Both the position numbers and the translations under genes were made by a program. Positions 32,598 to 40,697 of a stretch of DNA of 42,431 nt are shown one piece after another. The stretch comes from an uncultured Clostridia bacterium (lineage in GTDB: Bacteria; Bacillota; Clostridia; Christensenellales; Borkfalkiaceae), in contig CALVTT010000007.1 of assembly GCA_944363045.1 (NCBI GenBank), forward strand, positions 1 to 42,431. Reading direction: 5' to 3'. Under the pieces are notes generated by a model. That model made no database searches and was not told the origin of the DNA. It saw nothing but the letters and a program-made list of their open reading frames with translations. Positions within the stretch are counted from its first letter, which is position 1; each line of letters begins with the position of its first letter.

Positions 32598-35204
32598 ATG
32601 GCTAACGACGAAAGACCGAACGGCAGGAACCGCACCTTCTTTACCCATCTTTTAGAGCGCGGCGGCATCCGCCTCTCCGCCCCCAACAAGCAGCGGCAGA
32701 AGCTGATGCGCAAATTCAAAAAACTCAAAAAGTTGCCCTCCGACGCCGATACGGAGCGCTTTTCCCCCGCGCCCGACGAGGGCCTTTCGGAGGAGCAGGT
32801 CGAGCGCCGCTTCAATGAATTTTTATTCAACGACGTCAACAAGCGCTACTCGAAATCGTACGCCTCCATCTTCATCGGCAACATCTGCACCTTCTTCAAC
32901 CTTCTGTGCGTGCTCGTCGCGGCGGCGCTCATCTTTGCGGACGCCGAGATCACCCAATTCCTCTTTGTCGTCATCTTCTCCGCCAACCTTCTCATCGGCA
33001 TCGTGCAGGAAATTTTAGCCAAACAGCAGATCGATAAGCTCGCCGTGCTGCTCTCTTCCAACGTCAAAGTACTGCGGGGCGGCAAGGAGAGCGAGATCCC
33101 CGTCAAAGAGGTCGTCCTCGACGACATCCTCTTTCTGGACGCCGGCCAGCAGGTGCCCGCCGACTGCATCCTCCTCGACGGCAGCATCGAAGTCAACGAA
33201 TCGCTTTTGACGGGCGAGAGCGACTCCGTCAAAAAGCGCGAAGGGGAGACGCTGTATGCGGGCTCCTTCGTGGTGAGCGGCGCCTGCCGCGTGCGTGCCG
33301 ACAAAGTGGGCGCCGCGACCTACCTCAACAAGCTCACCTCGAAAGCCAAAAAATATAAGCGCCCCTCCTCGGAGATCATGAACTCCATCCGCCTCTTCAT
33401 CCGCGCCATTGCTCTGCTTATCGTCATCGTGGCGGCGCTGATGAGCTGGACCAACTGGAAGAACATCGACGCGGACAATATGGGCGATCTCATTTCTGAG
33501 ACCATCCAATATTCGGGCGCCGTCGTCGTGGGCATGATCCCCTCGGGGCTCCTGCTCTTAACGTCGCTTGCGATGGCGGTGGGCGTGAGGCGCCTCGGCA
33601 AGAAGCAGACGCTCGTGCAGGACCTTTACTCCCTCGAAATGCTCGCCCGCGTCAACGTTTTATGCCTCGACAAGACGGGCACCATCACGGACGGCAGGAT
33701 GACGGTGAGCGACTGCATGATCTTGGAGACGGAGACGGAATACACCGTCGACGAGGTGATGGGCAGTATGCTCTCCGCCCTCGACGACAACAACCAGACC
33801 TCCATCGCCCTTTTAGACCGCTTCGGCGCGACGCCCGTTCTGCAGCCGACGGCGCTCCTGCCCTTCTCCTCCAAGCGCAAGCTCTCCGCCGTCACCTTCG
33901 GACAGGACGGCACTTATGTGATGGGCGCGCCCGAGTTCGTGCTCCGGCCCATGCCCGCCCGCATCGAGCGCATCGTCAAGCAGTATGCCCAGTCGGGGCT
34001 GCGCGTCCTCGCCCTCGCCCATGCCGAGGGCAGCATCGAGGGGGAGGCCATCCCCGCCGGGGCGCGCGCCGTCGCCCTCATCACCCTTGCCGACAACCTG
34101 CGCCCCGAGGCGACGGAGACCGTCAAGTGGTTCCGCGACAACGACGTGAATATCCGCATCATCTCGGGCGACAACCCCGTGACCGTCGCCGAAGTCGCCC
34201 GCCGCGCGGGCGTCCCGGGAGCAGGGAAGTATATCTCCCTCGACGGGCTCACCGACATCGAAGTGGAGAACATCGCCCATGAGTACACGGTGTTCGGCCG
34301 CGTCACGCCCGAGCAGAAGGCCGTCCTCGTCCGCACCCTGAAGCGCGAAGGGAATACCGTCGCCATGACGGGCGACGGCGTCAACGATATCCTCGCCCTC
34401 AAGGAGGCGGACTGCGCCATCTCCGTCGCCTCGGGCAGCGAGGCGGCGCGCAACGTCTCGCACATCGTCCTCATGAACAACAACTTCATGAACCTGCCTT
34501 CCGTCGTCAACGAGGGGCGGCGCGTCATCAACAACATCAAGAACAGCGCCTCCCTCTATATCATGAAGACGCTCTTTACGGCGCTCCTCGCCATCCTCTG
34601 CGTCTTCATGCAGGTGCCCTACTTCTTCACCACCAACAACCTCATCCTCTTTGAGATGTTCGTAGCGGCGATCCCCTCCTTCGTCATCGCCCTGCAGCCC
34701 AACAACAACCGCGTCAAGGGCAACTTTATGATGTACGTCCTCTCGCGCTCGGTGCCGGGCGCGGTGACCCTGCTTTTGTGCGTGCTCGCAGTGCATATCG
34801 GCAACGTCTACCTGAGCGGCGAGCTCTTTGTTCCCGCCGTCGACGAAGGCGGCATCCCCATCCTCGGCGCGGCGGGCGAGGCGCTCGGCACGATGCAGCC
34901 CACGCTGGGCTTCGGCGACAACTTCAAGCCCATGCTGGTGCTCGCCGTCACCTTCGGCGGCATCGTCATGCTCTACCGCATCCTGCAGCCCCTCAACGTG
35001 CTGCGCGCCCTCGTCTACTTCGGCAGCCTCGCCATCTGCGTCATCATCCTGAGCGTGCCCGTGCTCGGCAACCTCGTCTATACGGGCTGGGGGGACGTCT
35101 CCTTCACCCTGCAGCAGATCTTGTATATCGTCTGCATCATGCTGGCAGCCTTCCCCGTCTCGGGCTTCCTGACGAAGGCGTGCGACCTCTTCAACAGCGA
35201 TTGA
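32598..35204 (+). CDS. P-type cation ATPase, CtpE-like
   Basis: An 868-residue P-type ATPase pumping cations across the membrane. The phosphorylated aspartate is Asp358 in CLDKTGTITDG. The actuator loop is SLLTGESDSV, and the hinge motif is AMTGDGVNDILALKEAD. The helix-4 motif is GMIPSGLLLLTSLAMAVGV and the C-terminal part has IPSFVIALQPNNNRV, both as in the CtpE-like group (calcium uptake in mycobacteria) rather than in heavy-metal pumps. There is no metal-binding CxxC domain at the N-terminus; instead a basic 60-residue tail precedes the first helix. The ion is not certain. GGGAGG lies 5-6 bp before the ATG. It is a single-gene unit with its own promoter and terminator. Confidence 0.9.
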   Translation: MANDERPNGRNRTFFTHLLERGGIRLSAPNKQRQKLMRKFKKLKKLPSDADTERFSPAPDEGLSEEQVERRFNEFLFNDVNKRYSKSYASIFIGNICTFFNLLCVLVAAALIFADAEITQFLFVVIFSANLLIGIVQEILAKQQIDKLAVLLSSNVKVLRGGKESEIPVKEVVLDDILFLDAGQQVPADCILLDGSIEVNESLLTGESDSVKKREGETLYAGSFVVSGACRVRADKVGAATYLNKLTSKAKKYKRPSSEIMNSIRLFIRAIALLIVIVAALMSWTNWKNIDADNMGDLISETIQYSGAVVVGMIPSGLLLLTSLAMAVGVRRLGKKQTLVQDLYSLEMLARVNVLCLDKTGTITDGRMTVSDCMILETETEYTVDEVMGSMLSALDDNNQTSIALLDRFGATPVLQPTALLPFSSKRKLSAVTFGQDGTYVMGAPEFVLRPMPARIERIVKQYAQSGLRVLALAHAEGSIEGEAIPAGARAVALITLADNLRPEATETVKWFRDNDVNIRIISGDNPVTVAEVARRAGVPGAGKYISLDGLTDIEVENIAHEYTVFGRVTPEQKAVLVRTLKREGNTVAMTGDGVNDILALKEADCAISVASGSEAARNVSHIVLMNNNFMNLPSVVNEGRRVINNIKNSASLYIMKTLFTALLAILCVFMQVPYFFTTNNLILFEMFVAAIPSFVIALQPNNNRVKGNFMMYVLSRSVPGAVTLLLCVLAVHIGNVYLSGELFVPAVDEGGIPILGAAGEALGTMQPTLGFGDNFKPMLVLAVTFGGIVMLYRILQPLNVLRALVYFGSLAICVIILSVPVLGNLVYTGWGDVSFTLQQILYIVCIMLAAFPVSGFLTKACDLFNSD

Positions 35205-35218
35205 GCAAAACACGATCG

Positions 35219-35248
35219 CGGCGCGGGCTCCCCGCGCCGTTTTATTTT
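35219..35248 (+). terminator. Terminator of the P-type ATPase gene
   Basis: A 9-bp stem CGGCGCGGG/CCCGCGCCG with a 3-base loop followed by TTTTATTTT. Confidence 0.92.
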
Positions 35249-35292
35249 GGAAAGGGGCGGCGCTGTTTGCGCCGCCCCCCAATTTGGAAGCA

Positions 35293-35322
35293 CCCGCGGG
35301 GCGGCATCGGCCGCCCCGCGGG
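35293..35322 (-). terminator. Terminator after the ABC exporter permease
   Basis: A 13-bp GC-only stem (35293-35305 with 35310-35322), 30 bp past the permease stop; followed on the minus strand by GCTTCCAAATT. A second GC stem at about 35256-35277 follows. Confidence 0.65.
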
Positions 35323-35351
35323 CGCTCTTTATTTTCTCACTCTTATTTCGT

Positions 35352-36257
35352 TTATACCCGGTGCTTCTTTGCGCGTAGATAGGCGGCAAAGACGAAGCAA
35401 GCCGCAAACAGCAGCGCAACGCCCGCCAGAATGACCGCCGCGCCCCAGCCGGGGAGCTGCGTGCCGAAGAAATCGATGTGTACGGAGAACTCGCCCGAAA
35501 GGGCGTCCGCAAAGGGCTTGCCCGCGACGCTCTCCATCTCCCCCAGCGCCCCCTGCATCAGAAAGCCGCGGAAGAGCCCCGCAGAGTAGCTCCCGGGCAC
35601 AAAGAGGGTGATGTACTGCACCCACTCGGGGAAGGAACTGATGGGGATATAGGCGCCGATGAGGAAGCCCGTCACCGTGCCGACGATGATGTTGATGCCC
35701 GTAAACGCTCCCTCCGACTGCAAAAAGCCCATCAAAAAGACGAGCATCGTCGAGGAGGCGACGACAGAGAGGAGCGCCGTGCCGATGGTGCCGAGAACGT
35801 CGGTAAGCGTTAAAAACCAGCTCCCGGAAAGGGCAAGATAGGCAAAGCAGACGCCCAGCACGATGAGCGAGATGACCGCCCCCGCGATGAGCACGGACAA
35901 AAAGTAGGCAGCCGGCGCCGCCCACGAGGGCACGGGAGAGGAGAGAAAGTCCGCCGCCGCCCCCTTGATGCGGTCCTGGATCATGATGCCGCAGGCGCAG
36001 AGGGGCACGGTGATGCAGGTGGTCGCCATCACGCCCGAGAGCATCCAGCTGTCGCTGAAGGCGCGCACGGTATCGTCCGCCTCCACCCCGAACGCCGCCA
36101 GCGCCTCAATGATGCCGTCCGACTGCATTCGCCCGATAAAGAGCACATACAGCCCCAGCACGATGAGGGGGGAGAGCAGCGAGAAGAAGACGTTTGCCCT
36201 GTCCCGCAGAAATACTTTTAAGTTGCGCATGGTGAGCGCGTAGAGGGCGGTGGTCAT
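35352..36257 (-). CDS. ABC-2 type exporter permease
   Basis: A 301-residue membrane protein of the ABC2_membrane family, with the typical N-terminus MRNLKVFLRDRANVFFSLLS, an extracellular loop after helix 1, and five further helices. It should form the channel for the ATPase encoded upstream. Related pairs export antibiotics, bacteriocins, lipids or polysaccharides; the substrate is not evident. GGAGG lies 13 bp before the ATG, rather far, so translation may be weak. The 124-bp structured element lies 32 bp upstream, between the two exporter genes. Confidence 0.85.
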   Translation of the reverse strand: MTTALYALTMRNLKVFLRDRANVFFSLLSPLIVLGLYVLFIGRMQSDGIIEALAAFGVEADDTVRAFSDSWMLSGVMATTCITVPLCACGIMIQDRIKGAAADFLSSPVPSWAAPAAYFLSVLIAGAVISLIVLGVCFAYLALSGSWFLTLTDVLGTIGTALLSVVASSTMLVFLMGFLQSEGAFTGINIIVGTVTGFLIGAYIPISSFPEWVQYITLFVPGSYSAGLFRGFLMQGALGEMESVAGKPFADALSGEFSVHIDFFGTQLPGWGAAVILAGVALLFAACFVFAAYLRAKKHRV

Positions 36258-36289
36258 ATTGATACGATATCCTCCATGGAAAGCGTCGG

Positions 36290-36413
36290 TTTGGAAAAGA
36301 GTTTTGGCTGAGACGAGGAGCCTGCGTAAGCAGCAAGGGAGTTTACGAAACGGTAAATGACCGCAGATGCGCGCAAAGGCGACAAAGTATTCAGCCAAAA
36401 AACATTTTTCAAA
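36290..36413 (+). ncRNA. 124-bp structured element, copy 2 (candidate antisense RNA or mobile hairpin)
   Basis: Same length as copy 1 at 9576-9699, 108 of 124 positions identical. Its long stem (positions 13-22 with 102-111) is fully Watson-Crick here, while copy 1 has three different pairs and one G-U. The GTAA-capped stem and the TTTAC/GTAAA hairpin are present. The right end provides the TGA stop of the ABC ATPase. It is in the same orientation relative to its host operon as copy 1. Confidence 0.6.
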
Positions 36414-37320
36414 CCCCTTGCAGGCTTCTGCCCGTCACATTGAGAAACACATCGTCCATGCTCCCCTTGACGTATTCAAAGTCCCGGCAGAGGTCGGGAT
36501 GCTCTGCAAGAAAGGCGCGCGCCCGTTCGGCGCTCTCGCAGGAGACGGTGAGGCAGTTCTCCCCCTCCCCTGCCGCGATGCCCGCCGCCTGCATCTTATC
36601 GCGCAGAGCGGGAAGGTCGCCGTAGAGCTTTAAGGAGCTCTCCGAATACTTATTTTTGAGCTCCTGCGGGCTGCCGTCGGCAGCGATGAGGCCGCGGTCT
36701 AAGATCATCACGCGGTCGGAGCTGTCCGCTTCCTCCATGTAGTGGGTGGTGAGAAAAACGGTCATCTGCGTCTCGCGGCGCAGCCGCTGCACCGTCTCCC
36801 ACACCGTGCGGCGAGTCTGCGGGTCGAGGCCCGTCGTCGGTTCGTCCAGAAAGAGCAGCTCTGGCGCATGGATGAGCCCGCGCGCGATGTCCGCCCGCCG
36901 CCGCTGTCCACCGCTCAGCTTGCCGAAGGGGCGATCGAGGATGTCGGCAAGGGAGAGCATGCTGTCAAGCTCTTCAAGGCGCTGCTTCCACGCCCTGCCG
37001 CCCATGCCGTAGAAGGAGGCGCGCGTTAAAAGGTTCTCGCGCACGGTGAGCTTGTCGTCGAGCACCGTCTTCTGGAAGACGACGCCCACCCGCCGCTTGA
37101 TGTCCTGCGCCCTCCTGTCGAGGTCGAAGCCGCAGATGGTGACCTTGCCCTCGTCCTTGGGCAGAATGGAGCAGAGGATGTTGATGGTCGTGCTCTTGCC
37201 CGCGCCGTTGACGCCGAGGAAGGAGAAGAGGCTCCCCCGCTCCACGCGGAAGGAGATGCCCTTGACCGCCTGCGTTTCGCCGTACGATTTTTTTAAGCCC
37301 TCCGCTTCGATGATGTCCAT
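36409..37320 (-). CDS. ABC exporter ATPase
   Basis: A 303-residue ATPase of the DrrA/CcmA-like group. Walker A is GVNGAGKSTT, the Q-loop VVFQKTVLDDKLTVREN, signature KLSGGQRRR, Walker B LLFLDEPTTGLD and the switch histidine lies in LTTHYMEEAD. A C-terminal regulatory domain of about 80 residues follows, as usual in this group. It is the first gene of the exporter operon, with the permease downstream. The TGA stop lies inside the end of the 124-bp element, so the last residues may have been set by that insertion. GGAGGGGAC precedes the ATG. Confidence 0.9.
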   Translation of the reverse strand: MDIIEAEGLKKSYGETQAVKGISFRVERGSLFSFLGVNGAGKSTTINILCSILPKDEGKVTICGFDLDRRAQDIKRRVGVVFQKTVLDDKLTVRENLLTRASFYGMGGRAWKQRLEELDSMLSLADILDRPFGKLSGGQRRRADIARGLIHAPELLFLDEPTTGLDPQTRRTVWETVQRLRRETQMTVFLTTHYMEEADSSDRVMILDRGLIAADGSPQELKNKYSESSLKLYGDLPALRDKMQAAGIAAGEGENCLTVSCESAERARAFLAEHPDLCRDFEYVKGSMDDVFLNVTGRSLQGV

Positions 37321-37538
37321 GTCCCCTCCCTTATTTCGCCGCGTTTATTACTTTGCAGATTTTATCGCTTGCCGCGTTTATCATTTTGCCGCGTTCAGAG
37401 CACGGCGCTTTTATCTTGTGCCTTTTCGCCGTCGCTTTTCAGCGCTCGCCGCCGCATTTCGTCGCTTTTCGCCCGCTTTTTCGGCACTTTTCGCCCGCTT
37501 TTGCCTGATTTTAGCCGCTTTTTTTGCGCTCTTTATTG

Positions 37539-37698
37539 CTTCGCCCCTCTCAATGCGCAGCATAAGGCTCTGCCGTTACCGTGACTTCGCCCCTCTCAAT
37601 GCGCAGCATAAGGCTCTGCCGTTACCGTGACTTCGCCCTTTCTATGCGCAGCGTAAGGCTTTACCGTTACCGTGACTTCGCCCCTCTCAATGCGCAGC
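37539..37698. repeat. 46-bp tandem repeat, about 3.5 units
   Basis: Units start at 37539, 37585, 37631 (45 bp) and 37676 (partial). The first two are identical; the third differs at several places. They lie immediately downstream of the exporter promoter, within its transcribed leader. The remainder of the 37321-37847 gap holds a Lys/Arg-codon-rich stretch, degenerate TAAACGCGGC words near 37330-37395 and the promoter. Confidence 0.9.
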
Positions 37699-37709
37699 AC
37701 TCTGTTTTT

Positions 37710-37738
37710 AGTTTATCATATCCCCTCTTCCCTGTCAA
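37710..37738 (-). promoter_or_regulatory. Promoter of the ABC exporter operon
   Basis: TTGACA (37738-37733), 17-bp spacer, TAAACT (37715-37710) on the minus strand. The leader would be about 380 nt long and begins with the 46-bp tandem repeats. Confidence 0.7.
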
Positions 37739-37808
37739 CCACAGAATGTCATAAAATTGTAAAATTTATAAACGATCTCCCCTTCTCTTCCCCTGCCGAA
37801 CACAAAAC

Positions 37809-37834
37809 AAAAAACCCGCCGAAGCGGGTTTTTT
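37809..37834. terminator. Bidirectional terminator after ppdK
   Basis: Stem AAAAAACCCGC/GCGGGTTTTTT with a 4-base loop, 14 bp past the ppdK stop codon. Confidence 0.93.
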
Positions 37835-37847
37835 GCCCATCCGCAAT

Positions 37848-40493
37848 TTAGTTGCGGGGATTCTTGATATTCGCCTGAGCGGCGGAGAGGCGCGCGATCG
37901 GCACACGGAAAGGCGAGCAGGAGACGTAGTCGAGCCCGATCTCGTGGCAGAACTCGATGGAGGAAGGATCGCCGCCGTGCTCACCGCAGATGCCGCAGTG
38001 CAGTTCGGGACGGGTCTTGCGGCCGAGCTCGACCGCCATCTTCATCAGCTTGCCGACGCCCACCGTGTCGAGACGGGAGAAGGGATCAGATTCGTAGATC
38101 TTGTTCGCATAGTATGCGGGCAGGAACTTGCCGGCGTCATCGCGCGAGAAGCCGAACGTCATCTGGGTGAGGTCGTTCGTGCCGAAGCAGAAGAACTCCG
38201 CCTCCTTGGCGATGTCGTCCGCGGTGAGCGCCGCGCGGGGGATCTCGATCATGGTGCCGACCTCATACTTGAGCTCGACGCCCGCCTTGGCGATGCACTC
38301 GTCCGCCGTCTTGACGACGATGTCCTTGACGAACTTCATCTCCTTGACTTCGCCCGTGAGAGGGATCATGATCTCGGGAACGATGTTCCAATCGGGATGA
38401 CGGCCCTTGACGGCGAGCGCTGCCTTGATGACGGCGTTGGTCTGCATGACCGCGATCTCGGGATAGGTGACGGTGAGGCGGCAGCCGCGGTGACCCATCA
38501 TGGGGTTGAACTCGTGGAGATCGGAAATGATCTGCTTGATCTGCGCGACCGTCTTATTCTGCGCCTTTGCAAGCGCCTCGATGTCGGCCTCCTCGGTGGG
38601 AACGAACTCGTGAAGAGGGGGATCGAGGAAGCGGATGGTGACGGGATAGCCGCCGAGCGCTTCGAAGAGGCCCTCAAAGTCGGCCTGCTGCATGGGCTCG
38701 ATCTTGGCGAGCGCGGCTTCGCGCTCCTCGACCGTCTCGGCGCAGATCATCTCGCGGAAGGGCTCGATGCGGCCCTCGCCGAAGAACATATGCTCGGTAC
38801 GGCAGAGGCCGATGCCCTGCGCGCCGAAGGCAGCTGCCTGCTTGGCATCCTTGGGCGTATCGGCGTTGGTGCGCACGCCGAGTGCCTTGTACTTATCGGC
38901 CATCTCCATGATGCGGCCGAAGTAACCGCTGTTGGGATCGGCGGGAACGGTGGCGATGATGGTATCGTAGATCTTACCGGTGGAGCCGTCGAGGGAGAGC
39001 GCGTCGCCTTCCTTGAAGACCTTGCCGGCGAGGGTGAACTGCTTGTTCTCTTCGTCCATCTTGATATCGCCGCAGCCGGAGACGCAGCAGGTGCCCATAC
39101 CGCGGGCAACGACGGCCGCGTGAGAGGTCTGGCCGCCGCGGACGGTGAGGATGCCCTGTGCGTACTTCATGCCTTCGATGTCCTCGGGGGAGGTTTCGAG
39201 GCGGACGAGGACGACCTTCTTGCCGGCCTTGCCTTCCTTAACGGCATCCTCTGCCGTGAAGACGATGGTACCTGCGGCAGCGCCGGGGGAAGCGGCGATA
39301 CCCTTGCCGACGACGTTGTTCTTGTCGGCGGCCTTGAGGGCGTTGGGATCGAACTGAGGGTGAAGGAGCATATCGAGCGACTTGGCGTCGATCTGCATGA
39401 GGGCTTCCTGCTCGGTGATCATGCCTTCGTCGATGAGGTCGCAGGCGATCTTGATGGCGGCAGCGGCCGTGCGCTTGCCGTTACGGGTCTGGAGCATATA
39501 GAGCTTCTCGTTCTCGACGGTGAACTCCATATCCTGCATATCGCGGTAGTGGTTCTCGAGGATCTTGCAAACTTCCTGGAACTGCTCGTAGACCTTGGGG
39601 AAGACTTCTGCCATCTTGGCGATGGGCATGGGGGTGCGGACGCCGGCGACGACGTCTTCGCCCTGCGCGTTGGTGAGGAATTCGCCCATGAGGCCCTTCT
39701 CACCGGTGGCGGGGTTGCGGGTGAAGGCAACGCCCGTGCCGCAGTTGTCGCCCATGTTGCCGAACGCCATCATCTGCACGTTGACGGCGGTACCCCAGCT
39801 GTAAGGGATGTCGTGGTCCATGCGGTAGACGTTGGCGCGGGGGTTATCCCACGAACGGAAGACGGCCTTGATGGCCTCGAAGAGCTGTTCCTTGGGATCG
39901 GAGGGGAAGTCCTTGCCGAGCTGGTTCTTGTACTCCGCCTTGAACTGGTTGGCGAGCTCTTTGAGATCGTCTGCGGTGAGCTCGACGTCCTGCGTGACGC
40001 CCTTTCTCTCCTTCATCTCGTCGATGAGCTTCTCGAAGTACTTCTTGCCGACTTCCATAACGACGTCGGAGAACATCTGGATAAATCTTCTGTAGCAGTC
40101 CCAAGCCCAGCGGGGGTTGTTGGACTTCTTGGCGATGGTCTCGACGACCTCCTCGTTGAGGCCGAGGTTAAGGATGGTATCCATCATGCCGGGCATGGAA
40201 GCGCGGGCGCCCGAACGGACGGAGACGAGGAGAGGGTTCTCCTTATCGCCGAACTTCTTGCCGCAGATCTTCTCCATCTTGTCGACGTACTCCATGATCT
40301 CGGCCTGGATCTCGGGATTGATCTGACGGCCGTCCTCATAGTACTGCGTGCACGCCTCGGTAGAGATGGTGAAGCCCTGAGGCACGGGGAGACCGATGTT
40401 GGTCATCTCTGCAAGGTTTGCGCCCTTGCCGCCGAGCAGGTTTCTCATCGTTGCGTTACCTTCGGTAAAAAGATAACAATACTTTTTTGCCAT
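37848..40493 (-). CDS. ppdK: Pyruvate, phosphate dikinase
   Basis: An 881-residue enzyme that interconverts ATP, phosphate and pyruvate with AMP, pyrophosphate and phosphoenolpyruvate. In anaerobic Clostridia it often serves glycolysis or PEP supply. Domains in order: ATP-grasp nucleotide domain (GGKGANLAEM, then SVRSGARASMPGMMDT), the swivelling phosphohistidine domain with GGQTSHAAVVARGMG (His458), and the PEP/pyruvate barrel with GTNDLTQMTFG and CGICGEHGGDP (Cys836). All key residues are present and length matches the Clostridium symbiosum enzyme (874). Its own promoter, an AGGAGG site and a terminator make it a single-gene unit. Confidence 0.97.
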   Translation of the reverse strand: MAKKYCYLFTEGNATMRNLLGGKGANLAEMTNIGLPVPQGFTISTEACTQYYEDGRQINPEIQAEIMEYVDKMEKICGKKFGDKENPLLVSVRSGARASMPGMMDTILNLGLNEEVVETIAKKSNNPRWAWDCYRRFIQMFSDVVMEVGKKYFEKLIDEMKERKGVTQDVELTADDLKELANQFKAEYKNQLGKDFPSDPKEQLFEAIKAVFRSWDNPRANVYRMDHDIPYSWGTAVNVQMMAFGNMGDNCGTGVAFTRNPATGEKGLMGEFLTNAQGEDVVAGVRTPMPIAKMAEVFPKVYEQFQEVCKILENHYRDMQDMEFTVENEKLYMLQTRNGKRTAAAAIKIACDLIDEGMITEQEALMQIDAKSLDMLLHPQFDPNALKAADKNNVVGKGIAASPGAAAGTIVFTAEDAVKEGKAGKKVVLVRLETSPEDIEGMKYAQGILTVRGGQTSHAAVVARGMGTCCVSGCGDIKMDEENKQFTLAGKVFKEGDALSLDGSTGKIYDTIIATVPADPNSGYFGRIMEMADKYKALGVRTNADTPKDAKQAAAFGAQGIGLCRTEHMFFGEGRIEPFREMICAETVEEREAALAKIEPMQQADFEGLFEALGGYPVTIRFLDPPLHEFVPTEEADIEALAKAQNKTVAQIKQIISDLHEFNPMMGHRGCRLTVTYPEIAVMQTNAVIKAALAVKGRHPDWNIVPEIMIPLTGEVKEMKFVKDIVVKTADECIAKAGVELKYEVGTMIEIPRAALTADDIAKEAEFFCFGTNDLTQMTFGFSRDDAGKFLPAYYANKIYESDPFSRLDTVGVGKLMKMAVELGRKTRPELHCGICGEHGGDPSSIEFCHEIGLDYVSCSPFRVPIARLSAAQANIKNPRN

Positions 40494-40553
40494 GAAACTT
40501 CCTCCTAATAAATTTTCAGCTTACGCTCCGCTTTCGCGGAATATCCGTTTATT

Positions 40554-40582
40554 ATTCTACAACATTCTCGTGAAAATTTCAA
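40554..40582 (-). promoter_or_regulatory. Promoter of ppdK
   Basis: TTGAAA (40582-40577), 17-bp spacer, TAGAAT (40559-40554) on the minus strand. The CGGATATTCCGCG word at 40535-40547, near the start point, is shared with the opp leader. Confidence 0.8.
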
Positions 40583-40640
40583 GCTCTTTCGGAAAAATTT
40601 TCCCCGTCCGAAGCAAGAAAATCGTGCAAGACGCGCAAAA

Positions 40641-40667
40641 GGGCGCCGCACGCACGGTGCAGCGCCC
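40641..40667 (-). terminator. Terminator of gyrA
   Basis: Stem GGGCGC/GCGCCC plus GCAC/GTGC with a one-base mismatch on each side, followed on the minus strand by CTTTTG, 30 bp after the gyrA stop. Confidence 0.8.
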
Positions 40668-40697
40668 GGATTTTGGCTGTATTGCGGCGAATGAAGA

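Noticed and set aside
37539-37698. CRISPR array
   Set aside because: Units follow each other directly with no spacers, and there are no cas genes.
37833-40508. Long plus-strand frame opposite ppdK
   Set aside because: ppdK is fully conserved on the other strand; the mirrored frame has shadow composition.
40506-40525. CodY box in the ppdK leader
   Set aside because: Only one half resembles AATTTTC; the second half is not present.
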